Shown: in pieces, positions 1-5,022 of the stretch
Layout: every line of letters starts with the position of its first letter
Numbering within the stretch: the stretch's first letter is position 1
Origin: an uncultured Bacteroidales bacterium
GTDB taxonomy: Bacteria > Bacteroidota > Bacteroidia > Bacteroidales > F082
Assembly: GCA_905234765.1 (NCBI GenBank)
Contig: CAJOIF010000070.1
Coordinates: forward strand, 1 to 5,505
DNA: 5,505 nt
Direction: 5' to 3'
Translations under genes and position numbers: made by a program
Notes under the pieces: generated by a model
What the model was told of the DNA's origin: nothing
Database searches by the model: none
The model's input: the letters and a program-made list of their open reading frames with translations, nothing else

Positions 1-693
1 TGCCTTCTGGTCGCCTCCGGCTACGATGTAGAAGAAATGCTTCCGTCCGAAGTCTTGCATCTTCGAGGTGTCCCATTGGCTGCTCACGAAGAGCGAGGCG
101 GCAAAGAGGTCGGGATGGGTGATGTTGAAGTAGAACGACATCATGCCGCCCATCGACTGACCGGTGGTATAAAGTCGGTTCGTATCGACGTTGTATTCCT
201 TGCAAACCTTTTCAAGCAGACGGATGGTCATCTCCACTTCGTCGGTGGTGCTCCAGTCGTCTTGCACGGCCCAGTCGGTATATTGCGGCACCAGCACAAA
301 CGAAGGATGCATCTGTTGGTCACGCTTGGAGGCGAACTCAAAAGCACCATAACCTTGGGTGAGCGGTGTCGTGACATCTTTGCCAACGGTGCTGGCATCG
401 GCCATGAAGAGTACTAAGGGATATTTCTGACCAGTCTCAGCAGCTTCAGGAATAAACAGATTGTATTCCATCGTCTTACCCGTTTCGGCATCTTCATAAA
501 TGAATTGCTGAAACTTGTCGAAAGTCTCATTTTTCAATGTGGCATAGACGGAATCCGTGTCTTTGTTCACAACCATCATCCCGTTGCCGTTTCGCGGTTT
601 TTTGTCGTCAAAATTCTTGTTGCCGTCCTTTCTTTGGGCGCAAGCAGCCAAGCATAAAGCCACGACTGCCATTAATACAAATACTCTTTTCAT
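1..693 (-). CDS. Lipoprotein alpha/beta hydrolase (esterase / PHB-depolymerase-like), 3' end cut by window edge
   Basis: The frame is open from the ATG at 691-693 to base 1, giving the first 231 residues; the stop lies outside the window. Residues 1-18 form a lipoprotein signal peptide (basic start MKR, hydrophobic core, lipobox LAAC with Cys18), so the protein should be exported and lipid-anchored. A low-complexity Lys/Asn/Asp linker (about 21-38) precedes the hydrolase domain. The nucleophile elbow is G178-Q-S180-M-G182, and VAGGD at 224-228 offers D228 as the possible catalytic acid; the catalytic His would lie beyond the edge. Family members usually have a His-Gly after strand beta3 for the oxyanion hole, but here the matching stretch reads LFMADAST (95-102). 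The segment SFVLVPQ (131-137) resembles YFLVPQ in the next hydrolase upstream, so the two are probably distant relatives. Likely an esterase of the PHB depolymerase / carbohydrate-esterase type; substrate unknown. Confidence 0.85.
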   Translation of the reverse strand, partial: MKRVFVLMAVVALCLAACAQRKDGNKNFDDKKPRNGNGMMVVNKDTDSVYATLKNETFDKFQQFIYEDAETGKTMEYNLFIPEAAETGQKYPLVLFMADASTVGKDVTTPLTQGYGAFEFASKRDQQMHPSFVLVPQYTDWAVQDDWSTTDEVEMTIRLLEKVCKEYNVDTNRLYTTGQSMGGMMSFYFNITHPDLFAASLFVSSQWDTSKMQDFGRKHFFYIVAGGDQKA

Positions 694-710
694 ATTTATC
701 CCTGCATTAT

Positions 711-732
711 AGCCGTCCCTTATCAAGGGGCT
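711..732 (-). other. Small hairpin in the leader of the lipoprotein hydrolase
   Basis: CCCTT (717-721) and AAGGG (725-729) form a 5-bp stem around a 3-nt loop, 24 bases upstream of the ATG at 693. No T-run follows on either strand, so it does not look like a terminator for the preceding gene. It could be a leader structure or chance. A one-mismatch -7 box (TAGTTTAG, minus strand, 733-740) lies just upstream, without a convincing -33 partner. Confidence 0.25.
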
Positions 733-795
733 CTAAACTACCAAGACCTTTTTAAGTGAATTATTTTATGTGTTTGTTTGCTAAATTGGATTTAC

Positions 796-1506
796 CTAAT
801 CTCTTTTTTTCGAGAACAGCCACGTTATTCTTTTTGTAGAAAAGGCTTCATCACATGCTTCCCTGTGTTCCAACCCATTGAGAACATCAAAGCGGACATT
901 CCCGCCTTCTTTCTGAATCTGTGATGTAAACCACGTCAAGGCATCATAACTGCGCTCATTGGAACCAACGGTTACATACAACGGAGTTGCTGTAAAACCC
1001 GATGGGTATGCCCTATGTGCCTGCCCAGATGCAATAAGGGCAGCAGCAAACTGATTCGGCTTGTCATTAAGCAGTTTCCAGCAACCGCAAGCGCCCATGG
1101 ACACGCCACAGATGTAGATTTTACAGGTATCGACATCCTTTGTACTCAAATAGAACGCAATAAGTTCCTCCACTTCGTCCGCATAACTGGAGCTATCATC
1201 CCTGCCATCCCATTCATGATCTTCAGGACATTGTGGGACAAGGAAATAGGCTGGAATTCGGTTCTTCTCTATGTACGCTGAAATGTTACGAACTCCAGTC
1301 TGGTTCAGCTGCTTCTGATTGTCGTTTCCGCTGGCATGTTTGCCATGTAGATAAATAATCAGAGCGGGGGTCTCTGTTTCGGAAGTACGGTTTGCCATTT
1401 CTTGATAAAGCAGTCCATTATGCTCCATCGGCTTAAATTCCTGTGCTTTCACACAAAAACTTGAAAGTAACCAAACGAGAATAGTTATATACCTTTTCGT
1501 TGTCAA
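796..1506 (-). CDS. Exported alpha/beta hydrolase (serine esterase family), TTG start preferred
   Basis: The open frame runs from a TTG at 1546-1548 to a TAG at 796-798 with no ATG before residue 41. I prefer the downstream TTG at 1504-1506 (236 aa) because it gives a clean signal peptide: MTTKRY, then a hydrophobic core ITILVWLLSSFCV ending KA|Q. The upstream TTG would add a 14-residue polar extension and is itself part of a putative promoter box. In the 236-aa numbering the features are an oxyanion-hole Y-L-H-G (53-56), VPQCP (90-94), nucleophile elbow G134-V-S136-M-G138, and GLEHRE with the likely catalytic His214. The acid position reads TVGSNERS, so Asn-Glu replaces the usual Asp; E184 or D188 may serve. 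Predicted periplasmic or secreted serine esterase; substrate unknown. It appears to be a single-gene unit between the terminator at 1604-1646 and the lipoprotein gene. Confidence 0.82.
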   Translation of the reverse strand: MTTKRYITILVWLLSSFCVKAQEFKPMEHNGLLYQEMANRTSETETPALIIYLHGKHASGNDNQKQLNQTGVRNISAYIEKNRIPAYFLVPQCPEDHEWDGRDDSSSYADEVEELIAFYLSTKDVDTCKIYICGVSMGACGCWKLLNDKPNQFAAALIASGQAHRAYPSGFTATPLYVTVGSNERSYDALTWFTSQIQKEGGNVRFDVLNGLEHREACDEAFSTKRITWLFSKKRD

Positions 1507-1545
1507 ATAATTAAATTTCGATTTATCTGTTTCGCAATTCGTCTG

Positions 1546-1553
1546 CAAAGTTA
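1546..1553 (-). promoter_or_regulatory. Putative Bacteroidetes -7 promoter box for the exported hydrolase
   Basis: The minus strand reads TAACTTTG, an exact match to the Bacteroidetes -7 consensus TAnnTTTG. Transcription would begin near 1540, giving a leader of about 34 nt to the TTG at 1506. No well-spaced -33 TTTG is present; the nearest candidates (TTTA at 1569-1572, TTTC at 1578-1581) give spacers of 15 and 24. The box contains the other possible TTG start (1546-1548), which argues against that start. Confidence 0.45.
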
Positions 1554-1603
1554 ATAAAAAACAATCCTTAAACGGGCGAAATCTACTAACTGTTCCTCTT
1601 GAA

Positions 1604-1646
1604 CGAAAAATACCGCAATCTGAGCCTATGTCTGGATTGCGGTATT
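1604..1646 (-). terminator. Rho-independent terminator of the coiled-coil protein gene
   Basis: A perfect 12-bp inverted repeat (AATACCGCAATC at 1609-1620 and its complement at 1635-1646) encloses a 14-nt loop. On the minus strand the stem runs into five T residues and then CG. It begins 21 nt after the stop codon of the gene ending at 1668, which fits an intrinsic terminator separating that gene from the exported hydrolase. Confidence 0.75.
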
Positions 1647-1667
1647 ATGAGGATTGTTTTAAAGAAG

Positions 1668-2351
1668 TTACCGTTTGTCCTGAACACCATATTTAATCCA
1701 ATCGGATTGCATATAGCGTTGCTTGACAGCTTTGCGGAAAGTGAACATCTGTTCCTTAAGTTCTGCCAAAAGTTCGCGATTTTCGCGCCCTTTTTCATTG
1801 GCTTCACGACGCAAGGCTTCTACCTCTTCGTCTTTTTGAAGAAGGGTTTGGCTCAGCTCTTCCATCTTTTTGATTTCATCGGCGGTAATGCCGAGTTGTT
1901 TCACCTCATCGAGGTGTTTCTTCAGGCCCGAAACAAGCACTTCAGCCTTGCTGATTTCATTTTTGACTGTTACTGACATAATATTACTTTTGGGGTTAAT
2001 AAGATAATTATTGCTCTTTTCAAAGAAGTAGCTGTCTGCCTCCCTCCAGCAACGGTCGTATGTCCTAGCAAGGGCAGTGTCGATCTCATAGTACCTCCAG
2101 ATATTGTGGTTCAGCACCATAGACATCTCTGCCATCATCTTAGAATCGTCTTTCCATTCATTGAAAGCCCTGTTGAAGGTATCTTCTACCGCCTCCACCC
2201 CGAATGAATCTGCGATGGAAAAGTCAGCCGCGAATGTCGAGCATCTTTTATAACCTGGTTTCAATTCCCCTAATAGTGCCTCGAAATTCAACTCAGCCAA
2301 GGGTGCGGCGGCAAGGGGGTTCATTTTCCTGTAGTCGTTCAATCCTGACAT
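1668..2351 (-). CDS. Bacteroidales hypothetical protein with C-terminal coiled coil, probable two-ORF fusion
   Basis: 227 aa from the ATG at 2349-2351; there is no signal peptide or membrane segment, so it is probably cytoplasmic. Residues 1-112 (YRKMNPLAAAP, then STFAADFSIADSFGVEAVEDTF, then FNEWK and WRYYE motifs) resemble small hypothetical proteins I recall from Bacteroides/Prevotella genomes; no function is established to my knowledge. Residues 126-212 are rich in Glu, Lys, Leu and Ala with heptad-like spacing, predicting a coiled coil, and the protein ends WIKYGVQDKR, a tail like that of other small Bacteroidales proteins. The joining stretch (113-124, NNYLINPKSNI) is encoded by AT-rich DNA resembling an intergenic spacer, and Met125 (1977-1979) looks like an old start codon. 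It may therefore be two genes merged by loss of a stop. A terminator follows at 1604-1646. Confidence 0.75.
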   Translation of the reverse strand: MSGLNDYRKMNPLAAAPLAELNFEALLGELKPGYKRCSTFAADFSIADSFGVEAVEDTFNRAFNEWKDDSKMMAEMSMVLNHNIWRYYEIDTALARTYDRCWREADSYFFEKSNNYLINPKSNIMSVTVKNEISKAEVLVSGLKKHLDEVKQLGITADEIKKMEELSQTLLQKDEEVEALRREANEKGRENRELLAELKEQMFTFRKAVKQRYMQSDWIKYGVQDKR

Positions 2352-2358
2352 AGAATGT

Positions 2359-2380
2359 GCGTTAAAACGCGGCGAATATA
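2359..2380 (-). promoter_or_regulatory. Leader elements just upstream of the coiled-coil gene
   Basis: The minus strand carries TATATTCG (2373-2380), one mismatch from TAnnTTTG, but with no good -33 partner. Between it and the ATG lies the near-palindrome GCGTTAAAACGC (2359-2370, 5-bp arms around 2 nt). An exact -7 match, TATTTTTG, occurs further upstream at 2462-2469 and would give a leader of about 105 nt. I cannot decide which, if either, is used. Confidence 0.25.
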
Positions 2381-2787
2381 ACAGAACCAGGATTCCAGTG
2401 ACCGACTTTTAAAAGAAAGTACCGAAGAATCAGTGGATTAGCTTCATAACTTTACACAAAACAAAAATAAGTATTACACAATTCAGAAGAAGACGAATAG
2501 TAAAAACACCTGGTTTTCAGCCATTGACAATAACATTATTCAAGGCACAGCAGCAATCTGAATAGAATCATCAGAAACCATAGTAAACACATGGGATTCC
2601 AACGTAAAAACACGAAAAATCTTGAAAAAATAAGTTTACACAGAATTAAAAATATAACTTATTATTTTACAATAATTTATAAAATAATTATTTTACTATA
2701 CTTCTTCTTTGAAAAAAAGGAATAATTAGGTACAACTTTAGGTTAACTTTTGGCGAAAAAAAGCCCAAAATCGACCAAAAATGGCAT

Positions 2788-2814
2788 AAAAAAAGACCCT
2801 TAGTTAACCTAAGG
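2788..2814 (-). terminator. Rho-independent terminator, probably of the candidate small RNA
   Basis: A 6-bp stem (CCTTAG 2798-2803, CTAAGG 2809-2814) with a 5-nt loop is followed on the minus strand by GTC and seven T residues (2788-2794). No protein gene ends here on the minus strand, which implies a non-coding transcript from the right. The plus strand also has a weaker T-rich tail (ATTTTCTTTATTT), so bidirectional action is possible. Confidence 0.6.
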
Positions 2815-2915
2815 ATTTTCTTTATTTAGTTGATTTTCACCAACTTTGCAGATTAATACTCATCTTCGTGGAAAATTAACATTACCGATTGATAATCAAT
2901 AAGTTACGGTCGCTA
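2788..2915 (-). ncRNA. Candidate small RNA, about 125 nt
   Basis: A promoter-like element (2920-2950) and an intrinsic terminator (2788-2814) on the same strand bracket a stretch with no ORF. The predicted RNA can form three local structures: a 5' hairpin with AUUGA/UCAAU arms (within 2888-2900) adjoined by ACCG/CGGU (2907-2910 with 2884-2887, across a 6-nt bulge); a middle hairpin with AGUUG/CAACU arms around an 8-nt loop (about 2828-2846); and the terminator hairpin. I do not recognise it as a known RNA family. It could be a trans-acting sRNA or a prematurely ended leader, although the next minus-strand gene starts some 440 bases further on. Confidence 0.4.
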
Positions 2916-2919
2916 TGTT

Positions 2920-2950
2920 CAAATTTATGTTAACTTATTTTTCCATTAAA
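2920..2950 (-). promoter_or_regulatory. Bacteroidetes-type promoter of the candidate small RNA
   Basis: The minus strand has TAAATTTG (2920-2927), an exact -7 consensus match, with TTTA (2947-2950) 19 bases upstream, one mismatch from the -33 consensus TTTG. Transcription would start near 2913-2916. The -33 element lies in the 6-nt centre of a perfect dyad, TTCCAT (2941-2946) / ATGGAA (2953-2958), a possible operator. A GTTAAC repeat (2925-2935) overlaps the spacer and -7 box. Confidence 0.5.
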
Positions 2951-3052
2951 TTATGGAATTTTACACGAAATGAAAAATTAGTTAACCTAATGTAGTTCAG
3001 ACAATTAGCATAAATTTTCATCTGAATTTCTCAAAAACGACTTAATCGGATG

Positions 3053-3078
3053 AAAAAAATCTCTTCCATGAGGAAGAG
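3053..3078 (-). terminator. Rho-independent terminator of the four-gene operon
   Basis: A perfect 7-bp stem, CTCTTCC (3061-3067) and GGAAGAG (3072-3078), with a 4-nt loop is followed on the minus strand by A and seven T residues (3053-3059). It begins 30 nt beyond the stop codon of the last operon gene, which is the expected place for an intrinsic terminator. Confidence 0.85.
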
Positions 3079-3108
3079 GTGTGTTTATAATTATAGAAAA
3101 CATTTATA

Positions 3109-3720
3109 TTATTTTGAAATTATCGTATTCTTTTCCCATGCTTTCAGAAAAGCAAGTTGCTCAGGTGTATGAAACCAGTGTTCACCACCTGGCATGATGG
3201 TGATCTGCCATTGGTGCTGACTGATGAAGTCGCGATCAATTTCTTCGCTGACAATCATGTCCACCTCTGGGCGAAGGATGTATGTGGGCACATCACAACC
3301 TGTAATCGGGTTATTAACTACCCACTCATAATAGTCGTCCTCACGCTGTGGCATCAATTCGATAAACTTCTTCATATCGAGAATCGGAGATACGAGCAAA
3401 GCCTGCTCCACTTTCTTGCTCTGGAATGCCAACAACGTAAACCATGAGCCGATACTGTTAGCACGAACTGAAACCGATTTCCAATTCTCATATAGATAAT
3501 CTCGAACCTCATTCAGCAACGGCAGCACCTCCCAAGGCTTGCGCTCTACTGGTAGATCGATACTCAATACCTGATAGCCTTTAGGCACGGCCTCCTTTGC
3601 AAAGGCTAATGCCTCTTCCTTTCGTCCATGCAACCCATGCACAAAAAGGAATACCTTTTCGCTCTTTTCGCCAATGAGCAACGCCGACGTAGAACCGATA
3701 TTTAATTCAACAACCTTCAT
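3109..3720 (-). CDS. Small alpha/beta hydrolase
   Basis: 203 aa, no signal peptide, so a cytoplasmic enzyme. The fold is shown by strand-rich VFLFVHGLHG (23-32, oxyanion His-Gly at 28-29), a nucleophile elbow R-A-N-S89-I-G91, the acid segment RPEVD with D154, and GGEHWF with the likely catalytic His181. The elbow is Ala-x-Ser-x-Gly rather than the usual Gly-x-Ser-x-Gly, a tolerated variant that leaves the triad complete. At about 200 residues it is a minimal hydrolase with little lid; substrates could be esters, thioesters or peptides and cannot be assigned. The ATG (3718-3720) lies 14 nt inside the end of the DUF3795 gene, implying translational coupling. It is the last gene of the operon and is followed by the terminator at 3053-3078. 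Confidence 0.85.
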   Translation of the reverse strand: MKVVELNIGSTSALLIGEKSEKVFLFVHGLHGRKEEALAFAKEAVPKGYQVLSIDLPVERKPWEVLPLLNEVRDYLYENWKSVSVRANSIGSWFTLLAFQSKKVEQALLVSPILDMKKFIELMPQREDDYYEWVVNNPITGCDVPTYILRPEVDMIVSEEIDRDFISQHQWQITIMPGGEHWFHTPEQLAFLKAWEKNTIISK

Positions 3721-4408
3721 GTCTCGTTATCCTGAAGGTACAACGGTCGCTTCCCCTGAGAATCGTATTCTCAATCCGAACATCGAAATGGCTGTCTGGT
3801 TCAAGCTGCGACAGAATATATAAAATGCTCTGTCGCGAGCACTCACATTGCTGCGGATGGTTTCTCAGCCCACATTTTACTTTAGGGCACGTACATTCCA
3901 AATAACTCAGTTCATATACCTTCCCTGGCTCAATCACCCTACCCGTATAGGACTTGTTGTTGTACCCTTCCGTATAGATTCTGTCAAAATCCCCTTCATA
4001 CTTGGCATATATTTGCTTATGTATCTGGAGAACATGATCTTTTACACATTCGATTGCTTCTTCTCTATAGCGCATATTTTCTAAATTTCCCTTCGCCTCG
4101 GCACAATTCTCCCAGATAGAGCCAACCCTCTTGCAGGTGTTCTTATCGGAACATTCGGCACAAGTCTCGTAGCCTTTAGATGTAACACATTTATGTACCT
4201 CGCACATGTGGCTGCAGAAATAGAACTTGACGCCTTCCACGCGACAACCAGTACAATTAATGCTCTCAGGTGTGATCTGATCAGTATGATTCATCTCGCA
4301 CCATTTCTTCGCAACCTCGGCACGCATCTTGTCGTCGTTCTTAATTGTGGCAATGCGAGCCTCGCAGGTCTCGCAGTTAATACCACAGCATGCAATCATT
4401 TTATTCAT
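3707..4408 (-). CDS. DUF3795 protein with a second Cys-rich C-terminal domain
   Basis: 233 aa, cytoplasmic, with 22 cysteines. Residues 1-105 match the DUF3795 pattern: IACCGINCETC near the start (Cys7, 8, 12, 15), INCTGCR (Cys52, 55), FCSHMCEVHKC (Cys65, 69, 74), then CAEC (Cys83, 86), Cys92 and Cys102. This spacing suggests metal or Fe-S binding, but DUF3795 has no settled function. A linker (about 106-125) leads to a second domain containing ECTCPKVKCGL (Cys172, 174, 179), QQCECSRQS (Cys188, 190) and a closing GSDRCTFRI (Cys223). That ending resembles the C-terminus of L-2-amino-thiazoline-4-carboxylate-hydrolase-like or V4R-type domains, a weak recollection only. The ATG overlaps the stop of the acyltransferase gene as ATGA, and its own end overlaps the hydrolase start by 14 nt. 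Could be a metal carrier, redox protein or cysteine-dependent enzyme. Confidence 0.8.
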   Translation of the reverse strand: MNKMIACCGINCETCEARIATIKNDDKMRAEVAKKWCEMNHTDQITPESINCTGCRVEGVKFYFCSHMCEVHKCVTSKGYETCAECSDKNTCKRVGSIWENCAEAKGNLENMRYREEAIECVKDHVLQIHKQIYAKYEGDFDRIYTEGYNNKSYTGRVIEPGKVYELSYLECTCPKVKCGLRNHPQQCECSRQSILYILSQLEPDSHFDVRIENTILRGSDRCTFRITRHEGC

Positions 4409-5022
4409 ATAGTGTTTATTGTCTTTTGGAGTTCATCTAGGAAACGGGCAGCCTGTCCGCCGTCCATCTGCACGTGGTGGAATTGGAAGGAGATGGGCAA
4501 GGTTATCTTCAGCCAGCTTTTGCGATATCGACCCCACATCACCATTGGATTGCAGAACTGGTCGGTATATTGATTGACGATGCAGTCGAGTTCGGTAGCC
4601 GTCATCGCCGATGTGCCTATCACCATCGCATCATCTATGAAAGAGCTTTGGCAAGACGTGCTGGCCACCTGTGTCAGATTCGTATATTCTTGTCCGAACT
4701 GCTCCATATCATCTGTATATAAGATGTCGCACGAGTTGATGCCACCTTCTTTGTTGTTCACTATCACGTTGATGGCAAGGCGGTCGTACTTATACAGTTT
4801 CCCTTGCTCAGGCAGCAAGTAGAACTCTTCCATCCAACTGGCAGCCTTGCCGATGCACCAGCACAGGAGAAGATTAAACTTAATGTCCCTTCGCCTGCTC
4901 ACCATACGAAGTCTCGTCACATCGAAAGTCTTCGTGAGCGTCACCATCGGCATGGGCGACTTCATCCACAGTTCAAATGCTTGCGCTCGTCTGCTGTCCT
5001 TGGGAGCGATTTCCTGTTTCAT
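4405..5022 (-). CDS. CatA-like O-acyltransferase (chloramphenicol acetyltransferase fold)
   Basis: 205 aa, cytoplasmic. The family signature HHxxxDG is intact near the C-terminus: H182-H183-V-Q-M-D187-G188, where the second His is the general base in CAT enzymes and the Asp is structural. The preceding PISFQF strand and the N-terminal block around PMVTLTKTFDVTRL also fit CatA-like proteins, and the length is close to the usual 205-220. CAT enzymes are CoA-dependent trimers that acylate hydroxyls. These chromosomal CatA-like relatives usually have unknown acceptors, so drug resistance should not be assumed. The ATG (5020-5022) lies 50 nt inside the preceding isochorismatase-like gene in another frame, and the stop overlaps the DUF3795 start by 4 nt, both pointing to coupled translation. 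The start is supported by homology-like sequence (AFELWMKSP) beginning at residue 15. Confidence 0.85.
   Translation of the reverse strand: MKQEIAPKDSRRAQAFELWMKSPMPMVTLTKTFDVTRLRMVSRRRDIKFNLLLCWCIGKAASWMEEFYLLPEQGKLYKYDRLAINVIVNNKEGGINSCDILYTDDMEQFGQEYTNLTQVASTSCQSSFIDDAMVIGTSAMTATELDCIVNQYTDQFCNPMVMWGRYRKSWLKITLPISFQFHHVQMDGGQAARFLDELQKTINTI

Larger units (their letters stand above)
2738..2990. repeat. Four copies of AGTTAACNTAA in alternating orientation
   Basis: The 11-mer AGTTAACCTAA occurs on the plus strand at 2802-2812 and 2980-2990 and on the minus strand at 2738-2748. A one-mismatch copy, AGTTAACATAA, is on the minus strand at 2925-2935. Orientation therefore alternates -,+,-,+, making two inverted pairs spanning 75 and 66 bp. 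The two plus copies share 13 bp (TTAGTTAACCTAA) and each can fold around a TTAAC loop, with flanks that keep pairing although their bases differ (CCTTAG/CTAAGG against ATTAG/CTAAT). One plus copy is the stem-loop of a terminator and one minus copy overlaps a promoter spacer. Could be protein-binding sites or structural repeats. Confidence 0.5.
2352..3108. other. AT-rich intergenic region without a convincing protein gene
   Basis: About 757 bases separate the coiled-coil gene from the four-gene operon. This stretch is visibly more AT-rich than the flanking genes. No ORF with recognisable protein features occurs; the longest I traced is a 44-codon plus-strand frame (2591-2725) of mostly Lys, Ile, Phe and Tyr codons, as expected from AT-rich DNA. 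It does hold a candidate small RNA with promoter and terminator, a family of GTTAAC-centred repeats, a 16-bp perfect palindrome (TAAAATAATTATTTTA, 2680-2695), a 10-bp direct repeat (ATTATTTTAC at 2661-2670 and 2687-2696) and the terminator of the right-hand operon, each described separately where it merits it. Confidence 0.7.

Noticed and set aside
37..417. Plus-strand frames opposite the minus-strand genes (for example 37-417, 1599-1976, 4193-4573)
   Set aside because: They lie antisense to genes with clear catalytic motifs or export signals and their translations show no recognisable domains.
717..729. Hairpin as terminator of the exported hydrolase gene
   Set aside because: The stem is 5 bp and has no T-run on the minus strand; no convincing intrinsic terminator is visible between 796 and 693.
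1558..1660. Inverted repeat AAAACAATCC (1558-1567) / GGATTGTTTT (1651-1660) surrounding the terminator
   Set aside because: The arms are 10 bp but 83 bases apart and flank an already sufficient terminator; probably chance in AT-rich spacer.
2536..2592. 18-aa Leu-rich minus-strand peptide (MCLLWFLMILFRLLLCLE)
   Set aside because: Hydrophobic and toxin-like in composition, but too short, with no promoter or start context, and overlapped by another equally unsupported frame; likely chance.
2888..2900. FNR/CRP-type operator (TTGAT-T-ATCAA)
   Set aside because: The half-sites match TTGAT/ATCAA but are separated by 1 base instead of 4, and the site lies downstream of the predicted transcript start, where it fits better as an RNA hairpin.
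2352..3108. CRISPR array, tRNA or insertion-sequence ends in the gene-free region
   Set aside because: No regularly spaced repeats with unique spacers, no cloverleaf-like sequence and no transposase fragment or paired terminal inverted repeats with target duplications were seen.
4405..5022. Chloramphenicol resistance gene
   Set aside because: HHxxxDG marks the fold and catalytic His, but many CatA-like chromosomal proteins have other or unknown acceptors; operon context does not suggest a resistance cassette and there are no mobile-element genes in the window.
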